This document shows positions 43,060 to 57,300 of a DNA stretch of 64,000 bases, one piece after another. The DNA is taken from assembly GCA_037577475.1 (NCBI GenBank), contig CM075186.1, forward strand, positions 29,937,834 to 30,001,833, given 5' to 3'. Source of the stretch: Chaunax sp. Z400. Taxonomy: Eukaryota > Chordata > Actinopteri > Lophiiformes > Chaunacidae. Made by a program: the position numbers and the translations under genes. A model generated the notes under the pieces. That model saw nothing but the letters and a program-made list of their open reading frames with translations. It did no database searches and was not told the DNA's origin. Position 1 is the first letter of the stretch, and each line of letters begins with the position of its first letter.

Positions 43060-43640
43060 TCAGACTTGGGTCGAGATGAGTGACGTCATTTGAAACAAAG
43101 GAATGTGTTTGTTTGTTGAATCTTGTACCAGTCGAACAGAATGAGTTGTGTTGACAACACATGTTCGTTTGAATCTGTTCACATTCAATACAGGGTTAAA
43201 CTGTACAGTAGGATCATCAGTGTCTCGCCACGAAGTATGTCTCTGGCATTTAGCTATCCACGGACCGATGTCCCGCCATGAGTCCTGGCTATGTTTGGCC
43301 AATGACACGTGGAACAGATCCAGGAACATCAAAAAGAGAACGACTGGTAAAAGCACTCCCAACAGGTACAAAACAACAATCATAATGCACACTAGGTGTT
43401 TAGCGCCATCATCAGGAAGTAAGACTGAAGCTGCACATCTGTGTTCATTCAAATAAAGACAAATCAAAACAAGCTTTTCCTGTAATCTGCCTTCTCTAAG
43501 CCACAATGACTCATACTCCTTCTCTGGTCCTGAGTGTATGTGGAAGGTGCAGTGCAAATTATCAGGAGACATGTAGGCAGTGTCTGTGGATGTTGTAAAT
43601 GTACGAGCCTTATCTGTGAGGAGAGCATTTACAGAACTCA
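43060..43640 (-). pseudogene. ERV pol linker between protease and RT, with hydrophobic stretch
   Basis: In the same frame as the protease tail but separated by one TGA (43660-43662). About 193 codons, including a 25-residue hydrophobic run (IMIVVLYLLGVLLPVVLFLM). Such a run is unexpected in a pol polyprotein. The flanking sequence reads on into RT, so this is annotated as part of pol. Confidence 0.6.
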
Positions 43641-43659
43641 CAGCTGCAGCGCAGAGCTT

Positions 43660-44206
43660 TCATTCATACGCATACAGAAGTGGATTAGGGTCGTATTTCA
43701 CTAAGCAGTGATCAGTCTGGAGTGTGACGTCATCGACCCTTAGAACAGAGAGCGCTGCAGAGGTAGGGACCAAACAGAGACCCAAAACAAGCATTAAATT
43801 GCGTCCCATTAAATTTACTGGACAACATTTTGAAAAAAGGAAAGAATGAGAAAACTTTCCTGTCACTTCATCACTGCAGGGGAGGGGAGATGTAAACTGT
43901 TCAGTGATAATATCTCCCAATGCTCCAATAGAGTTCACGTATTTGCTACTCAACACCCTTAATGACAGAGTTGGTTGCTCCTGAGTCTACAAGAAAAGAA
44001 AGCTGAACACCATTGACCATCAACTTGTGTGTAGAAAATTTTGTATATACATCAGAAACATATTTGGTATATGTAGCAGTGTAAGCGTGTTCTTCATTGC
44101 AAGCAGAGCATTCATGATGTAATGACGCTTCATGTGTGTGTGTGTGTGTTACCACAGAGTCGTCAGTAGAAAGCATCCAGGGCTCCTCTCTCTCAGCATG
44201 CCCCAC
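43660..44206 (-). pseudogene. ERV protease
   Basis: 44206-43946 ends in SFLVDSGATNSVI, the D-S-G active site of a retroviral aspartic protease. After a frameshift near 43950 the rest continues (SHSFLFSKCCPVNLMGRNLM, the conserved G-R-(N/D)-L block) to the TGA at 43660. The 'signal peptide' look of MGRNLMLVLGLCL is misleading; it is the protease C-terminus. Confidence 0.82.
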
Positions 44207-44212
44207 CTCAAG

Positions 44213-44815
44213 TCAATGAGCCGTCTGTTGATGATGACGTTGAGGACACTCCTTGGACCAGTGCCCCTGTTGGCCACAGGAAATGCAGATGTCCGGATCA
44301 TATGGCCTGTTCACGTTACCACGGAAACAATTACCACGCCCCTCATGGAGCATGGTGTGGATGGGAAGCTGCAACTCTCTCTCCCTCTCTTTAATCTTTC
44401 TTCTTTTGGTTCTCTTTGACAAGGTTTTCAGCATGCATGGCATATGTAAGCACATCTTGGAGCCTACCAGAGTACCATGTGACACAGAGGCATTTCACCA
44501 TGTTGGAGATCTGAGAGTCCATACCATTTATGAAGGCGTTTCTCAAATGGTCATTTGGTCTCTCCAGGCCACTATGAGCACTAAAAATCTCAGTCAGACG
44601 GTACAGATATTGATCGACATCTTCACCTTCATGCTGTTTACAGTTAGCAACTTGTGTCATGTCCATTCTCAGTGGAATGCTATGCGTAACTGTCCAATGC
44701 ATGAATTAAATCACGATAAGGTTGGTTTCTCCCATCAGCCCAATCCGGGAGTATCATTCGAATGTCATTCCCAGAGAAGTCTCTTGACACTCTGGTAAAA
44801 TGTGGACCTAATCTG
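44213..44815 (-). pseudogene. ERV gag C-terminal part (capsid and nucleocapsid)
   Basis: Capsid helices at about 44800-44400 (DVDQYLYRLTEIFSAHSG, LRNAFINGMDSQISNMV) and a zinc knuckle CISCGQQGHWSKEC (C-X2-C-X4-H-X4-C) near 44270. There is a frame change at about 44400-44480. Matrix and the capsid start are missing because the element ends at the satellite junction (about 44820). Confidence 0.88.
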
Positions 44816-47616
44816 GTCATTAAATAATTAGCATGGCCGGAATGCAGTTAGGACGGCAGGAGAGCACGAAAGCAGGCAGGTAGGCTGGATGGCAGAAAGG
44901 AAGGCAGGACGGAGGGAGAGAAGGAGTGCAGGCAGGCAGGCTGGCAGGCAGGCAGAAAGGAAGGCAGGAGAGCAGGACAGCAGGCAGGCAGGCAGGCAGC
45001 CAGGCAGGCAGGAAGGACGGCAGGAAGAAAAGACGACAGGCAGGAAGGCAGGCAGGTTGGACAGCAGACAGGTCACTCAGGATGGAAGGCAGGTAGGCAG
45101 GACATCAGTTCGGACAGCAGGCAGGCAGATTATTTAGACTTTGGTCAATGCGGAAGGAATACAGAAGGCATGTATATTCCCACAACAATGCAGGGAAAAC
45201 ATGCTGACTCCACACAGAGAAGCAACAAACTACAAACGCAATACAAGTCAAGTCTGTATCGTGCCAAATCACAACAGCAGTTGTTTCAAGGCACTTTCCA
45301 AAGGTCTTAACCAAACCATTAATTCTACAGAGACCCAACAATTCCACCAAGAGCAAGCAGTCAGCAACTGTGGCAAGAAGAAACTGCCTTTTGACAGGCA
45401 GAAATCTCAAGCAGATCCCGGCTCAAGGTGGGCAGTCCTCTGCCTGGACCGGTTGGGTTCAGAGAGAGAGAAGGAAAGGTGGCAATGCCCTTCATACAAC
45501 ATACATAAAAAATTTACATCTACAAATATATGCATTTGTTTACATTAATACCACGGCAGGCAGGACAGCAAAAAGGCCAGCAAGCAGGAATGCAGGAGGA
45601 GAGAAAAGCAGGCAGGCATGGCAGCAGAAAGGAAGGCAGCCAGACAGGAAGGACGTAGGGCAGGACAGCAGGCAGGACGGGAGAAACGCAGGCAAGAAGG
45701 ACTGCAGGCAAGCAGGAAGGATGGCAGGTCGGCAGGAAGAAAGGACGACAGGCAGAAAGGCAGGCAGGTTGGACAGCAGGCATGTCGGCAGGACGGCAGG
45801 CAGGCAGGCAGGACGGGAGAAAAGCAGGCTGGCAGGCAGGCAGAAAGGAAGGCAGGAGAGCAGGACAGCAGGCAGGCAGCCAGGCAGCCAGGAAGGACGG
45901 CAGGAAGAAAAGACGACAGGCAGGAAGGCAGGCATGTTGGACAGCAGACAGGTCACTCAGGATGGAAGGCAGGTAGGCAGGACAACAGTTCGGACAGCAG
46001 GCAGGCAGATTATTTAGACTTTGGTCAATGCGGAAGGATTACAGAGGGCATGTATATTCCCACAACAATGCAGGGAAAACATGCTGACTCCACACAGAGA
46101 AGCAACAAACTACAAACGCAATACAAGTCAAGTCTGTATCGTGTCAAATCACAACAGCAGTTGTTTCAAGGTACTTTCCAAAGGTCTTAACCAAACCATT
46201 AATTCTACAGAGACCCAACAATTCCACCAAGAGCAAACAGTCAGCAACTGTGGCAAGAAGAAACTGCCTTTTGACAGGCAGAAATCTCAAGCAGATCCCG
46301 ACTCAAGGTGGGCAGTCCTCTGCCTGGACCGGTTGGGTTCAAAGAGAAAGAAGGAAAGGTGGCAATGCCCTTCAAACAACATACATAAATTATTAACATA
46401 TACAAATATATGCATTTTTTAAAATCATTAGCATGGCAGGAATGCAGTTAGGATGGCAGGAGAGCACGAAAGCAGGCAGGTAGGCTGGATGGCAGAAAGG
46501 AAGGCAAGACGGAGGGAGAGAAGGAGTGCAGGCAGGCAGGCTGGCAGGCAGGCAGAAAGGAAGGCAGGAGAGCAGGACAGCAGGCAGGCAGGCAGGCAGC
46601 CAGGCAGGCAGGAAGGACGGCAGGAAGAAAAGACGACAGGCAGGAAGGCAGGCAGGTTGGACAGCAGACAGGTCACTCAGGATGGAAGGCAGGTAGGCAG
46701 GACAACAGTTCGGACAGCAGGCAGGCAGATTATTTAGACTTTGGTCAATGCGGAAGGAATACAGAAGTCATGCATATTCCCACAACAATGCAGGGAAAAC
46801 ATGCTGACTCCACACAGAGAAGCAACAAACTAAAAATGCAATACAAGTCAAGTCTGTATCGTGCCAAATCACAACAGCAGTTGTTTCAAGGCACTTTCCA
46901 AAGGTCTTAACCAAACCATTAATTCTAAAGAGACCCAACAATTCCACCAAGAGCAAGCAGTCAGCAACTGTGGCAAGAAGAAACTGCCTTTTGACAGGCA
47001 GAAATCTCAAGCAGATCCCGGCTCAAGGTGGGCAGTCCTCTGCCTGGACCGGTTGGGTTCAGAGAGAGAGAAGGAAAGGTGGCAATGCCCTTCATACAAC
47101 ATACATAAAAAATTTACATCTACAAATATATGCATTTGTTTACATTAATACCATGGCAGGCAGGACAGCAAAAAGGCCAGCAAGCAGGCATGAAGGAGGG
47201 GAGAAAAGCAGGCAGGCATGGTGGCAGAAAGGAAGGCAGGCAGAAAGGAAGGACGTAGGGCAGGACAGCAGGCAGGACGGGAGAAACGCAGGCAAGAAGG
47301 ACTGTAGGCAAGCAGGAAGGATGGCAGGTCGGCAGGAAGAAAGGACGACAGGCAGAAAGGCAGGCAGGTTGGACAGCAGGCATGTCGGCAGGACGGCAGG
47401 CAGGCAGGACGGGAGAAAAGCAGGCTGGCAGGCAGGCAGAAAGGAAGGCAGGAGAGAAGGACAGCAGGCAGGCAGCCAGGCAGGCAGGAAGGATGGCAGG
47501 AAGAAAAGACGACAGGCAGGAAGGCAGGCAGGTTGGACAGCAGACAGGTCACTCAGGATGGAAGGCAGGTAGGCAGGACAACAGTTCGGACAGCAGGCAG
47601 GCAGATTATTTAGACT

Positions 47617-48414
47617 TTGGTCAATGCGGAAGGAATACAGAAGGCATGCATATTCCCACAACAATGCAGGGAAAACATGCTGACTCCACACAGAGAAGCA
47701 ACAAACTACAAACGCAATACAAGTCAAGTCTGTATCGTGCCAAATCACAACAGCAGTTGTTTCAAGGCACTTTCCAAAGAAGAAACTGCCTTTTGACAGG
47801 CAGAAATCTCAAGCAGATCCCGGCTCAAGGTGAGCAGTCCTCTGCCTGGACCGGTTGGGTTCAGAGAGAGAGAAGGAAAGGTGGCAATGCCCTTCATACA
47901 ACATACATAAAAAATTTACATCTACAAATATATGCATTTGTTTACATTAATACCACGGCAGGCAGGACAGCAAAAAGGCCAGCAAGCAGGCATGCAGGAG
48001 GGGAGAAAAGCAGGCAGGCATGGCGGCAGAAAGGAAGGCAGGCAGACAGGAAGGACGTAGGGCAGGACAGCAGGCAGGACGGGAGAAACGCAGGCAAGAA
48101 GGACTGCAGGCAAGCAGGAAGGATGGCAGGTCGGCAGGAAGAAAGGACGACAGGCAGAAAGGCAGGCAGGTTGGACAGCAGGCATGTCAGCAGGACGGCA
48201 GGCAGGACGGGAGAAAAGCAGGCTGGCAGGCAGGCAGAAAGGAAGGCAGGAGAGGAGGACAGCAGACAGGCAGCCAGGCAGGCAGGAAGGACGGCAGGAA
48301 GAAAAGACGACAGGCAGGAAGGCAGGCAGGTTGGACAGCAGACAGGTCACTCAGGATGGAAGGCAGGTAGGCAGGACAACAGTTCGGACAGCAGCCAGGC
48401 AGATTATTTAAACT
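47617..48414. repeat. satellite unit with 90-bp deletion
   Basis: At 47779 cactttccaaag is joined directly to aagaaactgcc, skipping about 90 bp present in every other unit. The spacing is 798 instead of 888. The deletion opens a 400-codon artefact frame. Confidence 0.9.
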
Positions 48415-51400
48415 TTGGTCAATGCGGAAGGAATACAGAGGGCATGTATATTCCCACAACAATGCAGGAAAAACATGCTGACTCCACACAGAGAAGCAAC
48501 AAACTACAAACGCAACACAAGTCAAGTCTGTATCGTGCCAAATCACAACAGCAGTTGTTTCAAGGCACTTTCCAAAGGTCTTAACCAAACCATTAATTCT
48601 ACAGAGACCCAACAATTCCACCAAGAGCAAGCAGTCAGCAGCTGTGGCAAGAAGAAACTGCCTTTTGAAAGGCAGAAATCTCAAGCAGATCCCGACTCAA
48701 GGTGGGCGGTCCTCTGCCTGGACCGGTTGGGTTCAAAGACAAAGAAGGAAAGGTGGCAATGCCCTTCAAACAACATACATAAATTATTAACATATACAAA
48801 TATATGCATTTGTTTAAATCATTAGCATGGCAGGAATGCAGTTAGGACGGCAGGAGAGCACAAAAGCAGGCAGGTAGGCTGGATGGCAGAAAGGAAAGCA
48901 GGACGGAGGGAGAGAAGGAGTGCAGGCAGGCAGGCTGGCAGGCAGGCAGAAAGGAAGGCAGGAGAGCAGGACAGCAGGCAGGCAGGCAGGCAGGCAGGCA
49001 CGCAGGCAGCCAGGCAGGCAGGAAGGACGGCAGGAATAAAAGACAACAGGCAGGAAGGCAGGCAGGTTGGACAGCAGACAGGTCACTCAGGATGGAAGGC
49101 AGGTAGGCAGGACAACAGTTTGGACAGCAGGCAGGCAGATTATTTAGACTTTGGTCAATGCGGAAGGAATACAGAGGGCATATATATTCCCACAACAATG
49201 CAGGGAAAACATGCTGACTCCACACAGAGAAGCAACAAACTACAAACGCAATGCAAGTCAAGTCTGTATCGTGCCAAATCACAACAGCAGTTGTTTCAAG
49301 GCACTTTCCAAAGGTCTTAACCAAACTATTAATTCTACAGAGACCCAACAATTCCACCAAGAGCAAGCAGTCAGCAACTGTGGCAAGAAGAAACTGCCTT
49401 TTGACAGGCAGAAATCTCAAGCAGATCCCGGCTCAAGGTGGGCAGTCCTCTGCCTGGACCGGTTGGGTTCAAAGAGAAAGAAGGAAAGGTGCCAATGCCC
49501 TTCAAACAACATACATAAATTATTAACATATACAAATATAGCATTTGTTTAAATCATTAGCATGGCAGGAATGCAGTTAGGACGGCAGGAGAGCACGAAA
49601 GCAGGCAGGTAGGCTGGATGGCAGAAAGGAAGGCAGGACGGAGAGAGAGAAGGAGTGCAGGCAGGCAGGCTGGCAGGCAGGCAGAAAGGACGGCAGGAAG
49701 AAAAGACGACAGGCAGGAAGGCAGGCAGGTTGGACAGCAGACAGGTCACTCAGGATGGAAGGCAGGTAGGCAGGACAACAGTTCGGACAGCAGGCAGGCA
49801 GATTATTTAGACTTTGGTCAATGCGGAAGGAATACAGAGGGCATGTATATTCCCAAAACAATGCAGGGAAAACATGCTGACTCCACATAGAGAAGCAACA
49901 AACTACAAACGCAATACAAGTCAAGTCTGTATGGTGCCAAATCACAACAGCAGTTGTTTCAAGGCACTTTCCAAAGGTCTTAACCAAACCATTAATTCTA
50001 CAGAGACCCAACAATTCCACCAAGAGCAAGCAGTCAGCAACTGTGGCAAGAAGAAACTGCCTTTTGACAGGCAGAAATCTCAAGCAGATCCCGACTCAAG
50101 GTGGGCGGTCCTCTGCCTGGACCGGTTGGGTTCAAAGACAAAGAAGGAAAGGTGGCAATGCCCTTCAAACAACATACATAAATTATTAACATATACAAAT
50201 ATATGCATTTGTTTAAATCATTAGCATGGCAGGAATGCAGTTAGGACGGCAGGAGAGCACAAAAGCAGGCAGGTAGGCTGGATGGCAGAAAGGAAAGCAG
50301 GACGGAGGGAGAGAAGGAGTGCAGGCAGGCAGGCTGGCAGGCAGGCAGAAAGGAAGGCAGGAGAGCAGGACAGCAGGCAGGCAGGCAGGCAGGCAGGCAC
50401 GCAGGCAGCCAGGCAGGCAGGAAGGACGGCAGGAATAAAAGACAACAGGCAGGAAGGCAGGCAGGTTGGACAGCAGACAGGTCACTCAGGATGGAAGGCA
50501 GGTAGGCAGGACAACAGTTTGGACAGCAGGCAGGCAGATTATTTAGACTTTGGTCAATGCGGAAGGAATACAGAGGGCATGTATATTCCCAAAACAATGC
50601 AGGGAAAACATGCTGACTCCACATAGAGAAGCAACAAACTACAAACGCAATACAAGTCAAGTCTGTATGGTGCCAAATCACAACAGCAGTTGTTTCAAGG
50701 CACTTTCCAAAGGTCTTAACCAAACCATTAATTCTACAGAGACCCAACAATTCCACCAAGAGCAAGCAGTCAGCAACTGTGGCAAGAAGAAACTGCCTTT
50801 TGACAGGCAGAAATCTCAAGCAGATCCCGGCTCAAGGTGGGCAGTCCTCTGCCTGGACCGGTTGGGTTCAAAGAGAGAGAAGGAAAGGTGGCAATGCCCT
50901 TCATACAACATACATAAAAAATTTACATCTACAAATATGTGCATTTGTTTACATTAATATCACGGCATGCAGGACAGCAAAAAGACCAGCAAGCAGGCAT
51001 GCAGGACGGAGAAAAGCAGGCAGGCATGGCGGCAGAAAGGAAGGCAGGAGAGCAGGACAGCAGGCAGGCAGCCAGGCAGGCAGGAAGGACGGCAGGAAGA
51101 AAAGATGACAGGGAGGAAGGCAGGCAGGTTGGACAGCAGACAGGTCAGTCAGGATGGAAGGCAGGTAGGCAGGACAACAGTTCGGACAGCAGGCAGACAG
51201 ATTATTTAGACTTTGGTCAATGCGGAAGGAATACAGAGGGCATGTATATTCCCACAACAATGCTGGGAAAACATGCCGACTCCACACAGAGAAGTAACAA
51301 ACTACAAACGCAATACAAGTCAAGTCTGTATCGTGCCAAATCACAACAGCAGTTGTTTCAAGGCACTTTCCAAAGGTCTTAACCAAACCATTAATTTTAC

Positions 51401-54314
51401 AGAGACCCAACAATTCCACCAAGAGCAAGCAGTCAGCAACTGTGGCAAGAAGAAACTGCCTTTTGACAGGCAGAAATCTCAAGCAGATCCCTGCTCAAGG
51501 TGGGCAGTCCTCTGCCTGGACCGGTTGGGTTCAGAAAGAGAGAAGGAAAGGTGGCAATGCCCTTCATACAACATACATAAAAAATTTACATCTACAAATA
51601 TATGCATTTGTTTACATTAATACCACGGCAGGCAGGACAGCAAAAAGGCCAGCAAGCAGGCATGCAGGAGGAGAGAAAAGCAGGCAGGCATGGCGGCAGA
51701 AAGGAAGGCAGGCAGACAGGAAGGACGTAGGGCAGGACAGCAGGCAGGACGGGAGAAACGCAGGCAAGAAGGACTGCAGGCAAGCAGGAAGGATGGCAGG
51801 TCGGCAGGAAGAAAGGACGACAGGCAGAAAGGCAGGCAGGTTGGACAGCAGGCATGTCGGAAGGACGGCAGGCAGGCAGGCAGGACGGGAGAAAAGCAGG
51901 CTGGCAGGCAGGCAGAAAGGAAGGCAGGAGAGAAGGACAGCAGGCAGGCAGCCAGGCAGCCAAGCAGGCAGGAAGGATGGCAGGAAGAAAAGACGACAGG
52001 CAGGAAGGCAGGCAGGTTGGACAGCAGACAGGTCACTCAGGATGGAAGGCAGGTAGGCAGGACAACAGTTCGGACAGCAGGCAGGCAGATTATTTAGACT
52101 TTGGTCAATGCGGAAGGAATACAGAAGGCATGCATATTCCCACAACAATGCAGGGAAAACATGCTGACTCCACACAGAGAAGCAACAAACTACAAACGCA
52201 ATACAAGTCAAGTCTGTATCGTGCCAAATCACAACAGCAGTTGTTTCAAGGCACTTTCCAAAGGTCTTAACCAAACTATTAATTCTACAGAGAACCAACA
52301 ATTCCACCAAGAGCAAGCAGTCAGCAACTGTGGCAAGAAGAAACTGCCTTTTGACAGGCAGAAATCTCAAGCAGATCCCGGCTCAAGGTGGGCAGTCCTC
52401 TGCCTGGACCGGTTGGGTTCAAAGAGAAAGAAGGAAAGGTGCCAATGCCCTTCAAACAACATACATAAATTATTAACATATACAAATATAGCATTTGTTT
52501 AAATCATTAGCATGGCAGGAATGCAGTTAGGACGGCAGGAGAGCACGAAAGCAGGCAGGTAGGCTGGATGGCAGAAAGGAAGGCAGGACGGAGAGAGAGA
52601 AGGAGTGCAGGCAGGCAGGCTGGCAGGCAGGCAGAAAGGACGGCAGGAAGAAAAGACGACAGGCAGGAAGGCAGGCAGGTTGGACAGCAGACAGGTCACT
52701 CAGGATGGAAGGCAGGTAGGCAGGACAACAGTTCGGACAGCAGGCAGGCAGATTATTTAGACTTTGGTCAATGCGGAAGGAATACAGAGGGCATGTATAT
52801 TCCCAAAACAATGCAGGGAAAACATGCTGACTCCACATAGAGAAGCAACAAACTACAAACGCAATACAAGTCAAGTCTGTATGGTGCCAAATCACAACAG
52901 CAGTTGTTTCAAGGCACTTTCCAAAGGTCTTAACCAAACCATTAATTCTACAGAGACCCAACAATTCCACCAAGAGCAAGCAGTCAGCAACTGTGGCAAG
53001 AAGAAACTGCCTTTTGACAGGCAGAAATCTCAAGCAGATCCCGGCTCAAGGTGGGCAGTCCTCTGCCTGGACCGGTTGGGTTCAAAGAGAGAGAAGGAAA
53101 GGTGGCAATGCCCTTCATACAACATACATAAAAAATTTACATCTACAAATATGTGCATTTGTTTACATTAATATCACGGCATGCAGGACAGCAAAAAGAC
53201 CAGCAAGCAGGCATGCAGGACGGAGAAAAGCAGGCAGGCATGGCGGCAGAAAGGAAGGCAGGAGAGCAGGACAGCAGGCAGGCAGCCAGGCAGGCAGGAA
53301 GGACGGCAGGAAGAAAAGATGACAGGGAGGAAGGCAGGCAGGTTGGACAGCAGACAGGTCAGTCAGGATGGAAGGCAGGTAGGCAGGACAACAGTTCGGA
53401 CAGCAGGCAGACAGATTATTTAGACTTTGGTCAATGCGGAAGGAATACAGAGGGCATGTATATTCCCACAACAATGCTGGGAAAACATGCCGACTCCACA
53501 CAGAGAAGTAACAAACTACAAACGCAATACAAGTCAAGTCTGTATCGTGCCAAATCACAACAGCAGTTGTTTCAAGGCACTTTCCAAAGGTCTTAACCAA
53601 ACCATTAATTTTACAGAGACCCAACAATTCCACCAAGAGCAAGCAGTCAGCAACTGTGGCAAGAAGAAACTGCCTTTTGACAGGCAGAAATCTCAAGCAG
53701 ATCCCTGCTCAAGGTGGGCAGTCCTCTGCCTGGACCGGTTGGGTTCAGAAAGAGAGAAGGAAAGGTGGCAATGCCCTTCATACAACATACATAAAAAATT
53801 TACATCTACAAATATATGCATTTGTTTACATTAATACCACGGCAGGCAGGACAGCAAAAAGGCCAGCAAGCAGGCATGCAGGAGGAGAGAAAAGCAGGCA
53901 GGCATGGCGGCAGAAAGGAAGGCAGGCAGACAGGAAGGACGTAGGGCAGGACAGCAGGCAGGACGGGAGAAACGCAGGCAAGAAGGACTGCAGGCAAGCA
54001 GGAAGGATGGCAGGTCGGCAGGAAGAAAGGACGACAGGCAGAAAGGCAGGCAGGTTGGACAGCAGGCATGTCGGAAGGACGGCAGGCAGGCAGGCAGGAC
54101 GGGAGAAAAGCAGGCTGGCAGGCAGGCAGAAAGGAAGGCAGGAGAGAAGGACAGCAGGCAGGCAGCCAGGCAGCCAAGCAGGCAGGAAGGATGGCAGGAA
54201 GAAAAGACGACAGGCAGGAAGGCAGGCAGGTTGGACAGCAGACAGGTCACTCAGGATGGAAGGCAGGTAGGCAGGACAACAGTTCGGACAGCAGGCAGGC
54301 AGATTATTTAGACT

Positions 54315-57300
54315 TTGGTCAATGCGGAAGGAATACAGAAGGCATGCATATTCCCACAACAATGCAGGGAAAACATGCTGACTCCACACAGAGAAGCAAC
54401 AAACTACAAACGCAATACAAGTCAAGTCTGTATCGTGCCAAATCACAACAGCAGTTGTTTCAAGGCACTTTCCAAAGGTCTTAACCAAACCATTAATTCT
54501 ACAGAGACCCAACAATTCCACCAAGAGCAAGCAGTCAGCAACTGTGGCAAGAAGAAACTGCCTTTTGACAGGCAGATATCTCAAGCAGATCCCGGCTCAA
54601 GGTGGGCAGTCCTCTGCCTGGACCGGTTGGGTTCAGAGAGAGAGAAAGAAAGGTGGCAATGCCCTTCATACAACATACATAAAAAATTTACATCTACAAA
54701 TATATGCATTTGTTTACATTAATACCACGGCAGGCAGGACAGCAAAAAGGCCAGCAAGCAGGCATGCAGGAGGGGAGAAAAGCAGGCAGGCATGGCGGCA
54801 GAAAGGAAGGCAGGCAGACAGGAAGGACGTAGGGCAGGACAGCAGGCAGGACGGGAGAAACGCAGGCAAGAAGGACTGCAGGCAAGCAGGAAGGATGGCA
54901 GGTCGGCAGGAAGAAAGGACGACAGGCAGAAAGGCAGGCAGGTTGGACAGCAGGCATGTCAGCAGGACGGCAGGCAGGACGGGAGAAAAGCAGGCTGGCA
55001 GGCAGGCAGAAAGGAAGGCAGGAGAGGAGGACAGCAGACAGGCAGCCAGGCAGGCAGGAAGGACGGCAGGAAGAAAAGACGACAGGCAGGAAGGCAGGCA
55101 GGTTGGACAGCAGACAGGTCACTCAGGATGGAAGGCAGGTAGGCAGGACAACAGTTCGGACAGCAGCCAGGCAGATTATTTAAACTTTGGTCAATGCGGA
55201 AGGAATACAGAGGGCATGTATATTCCCACAACAATGCAGGAAAAACATGCTGACTCCACACAGAGAAGCAACAAACTACAAACGCAACACAAGTCAAGTC
55301 TGTATCGTGCCAAATCACAACAGCAGTTGTTTCAAGGCACTTTCCAAAGGTCTTAACCAAACCATTAATTCTACAGAGACCCAACAATTCCACCAAGAGC
55401 AAGCAGTCAGCAGCTGTGGCAAGAAGAAACTGCCTTTTGACAGGCAGAAATCTCAAGCAGATCCCGACTCAAGGTGGGCGGTCCTCTGCCTGGACCGGTT
55501 GGGTTCAAAGAGAAAGAAGGAAAGGTGGCAATGCCCTTCAAACAACATACATAAATTATTAACATATACAAATATATGCATTTGTTTAAATCATTAGCAT
55601 GGCAGGAATGCAGTTAGGACGGCAGGAGAGCACAAAAGCAGGCAGGTAGGCTGGATGGCAGAAAGGAAAGCAGGACCGAGGGAGAGAAGGAGTGCAGGCA
55701 GGCAGGCTGGCAGGCAGGCAGAAAGGAAGGCAGGAGAGCAGGACAGCAGGCAGCCAGGCAGGCAGGAAGGACGGCAGGAAGAAAAGACGACAGGCAGGAA
55801 GGCAGGCAGGTTGGACAGCAGACAGGTCACTCAGGATGGAAGGCAGGTAGGCAGGACAACAGTTTGGACAGCAGGCAGGCACATTATTTAGACTTTGGTC
55901 AATGCGGAAGGAATACAGAGGGCATATATATTCCCACAACAATGCAGCGAAAACATGCTGACTCCACACAGAGAAGCAACAAACTACAAACGCAATGCAA
56001 GTCAAGTCTGTATCGTGCCAAATCACAACAGTAGTTGTTTCAAGGCACTTTCCAAAGGTCTTAACCAAACTATTAATTCTATAGAGACCCAACAATTCCA
56101 CCAAGAGCAAGCAGTCAGCAACTGTGGCAAGAAGAAACTGCCTTTTGACAGGCAGAAATCTCAAGCAGATCCCAGCTCAAGGTGGGCAGTCCTCTGCCTG
56201 GACCGGTTGGGTTCAAAGAGAAAGAAGGAAAGGTGGCAATGCCCTTCAAACAACATACATAAATTATTAACATATACAAATATAGCATTTGTTTAAATCA
56301 TTAGCATGGCAGGAATGCAGTTAGGACGGCAGGAGAGCACGAAAGCAGGCAGGTAGGCTGGATGGCAGAAAGGAAGGCAGGACGGAGAGAGAGAAGGAGT
56401 GCAGGCAGGCAGCCAGGCAGGCAGGCAGAAAGGACGGCAGGAAGAAAAGACGACAGGCAGGAAGGCAGGCAGGTTGGACAGCAGACAGGTCACTCAGGAT
56501 GGAAGGCAGGTAGGCAGGACAACAGTTCGGACAGCAGGCAGGCAGATTATTTAGACTTTGGTCAATGCGGAAGGAATACAGAGGGCATGTATATTCCCAA
56601 AACAATGCAGGGAAAACATGCTGACTCCACATAGAGAAGCAACAAACTACAAACGCAATACAAGTCAAGTCTGTATGGTGCCAAATCACAACAGCAGTTG
56701 TTTCAAGGCACTTTCCAAAGGTCTTAACCAAACCATTAATTCTACAGAGACCCAACAATTCCACCAAGAGCAAGCAGTCAGCAACTGTGGCAAGAAGAAA
56801 CTGCCTTTTGACAGGCAGAAATCTCAAGCAGATCCCGGCTCAAGGTGGGCAGTCCTCTGCCTGGACCGGTTGGGTTCAAAGAGAGAGAAGGAAAGGTGGC
56901 AATGCCCTTCATACAACATACATAAAAAATTTACATCTACAAATATGTGCATTTGTTTACATTAATATCACGGCATGCAGGACAGCGAAAAGGCCAGCAA
57001 GCAGGCATGCAGGACGGAGAAAAGCAGGCAGGCATGGCGGCAGAAAGGAAGGCAGGAGAGCAGGACAGCAGGCAGGCAGCCAGGCAGGCAGGAAGGACGG
57101 CAGGAAGAAAAGATGACAGGGAGGAAGGCAGGCAGGTTGGACAGCAGACAGGTCAGTCAGGATGGAAGGCAGGTAGGCAGGACAATAGTTCGGACAGCAG
57201 GCAGACAGATTATTTAGACTTTGGTCAATGCGGAAGGAATACAGAGGGCATGTATATTCCCACAACAATGCTGGGAAAACATGCTGACTCCACTCAGAGA

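Larger units (their letters stand above)
36316..44815 (-). mobile_element. ERV copy B, gamma-type, 5'-truncated
   Basis: Minus-strand order: gag (from 44815), protease, a long linker, RT, RNase H, integrase, env, 3' LTR. The 5' LTR, leader and gag N-terminus are missing where the satellite begins. It is inserted into the L2-like LINE. Every coding region has frameshifts, stops or deletions. The CX6CC motif in the env transmembrane part and the YVDD RT place it with gamma/epsilon-like fish retroviruses. No clear polypurine tract is seen before the 3' LTR. Confidence 0.88.

Noticed and set aside
43660..43809. Signal-peptide-like start (MGRNLMLVLGLCL) suggesting a captured host membrane gene in the ERV
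   Set aside because: The context SHSFLFSKCCPVNLMGRNLM matches the C-terminal block of a retroviral protease, so this is pol and not a signal peptide.
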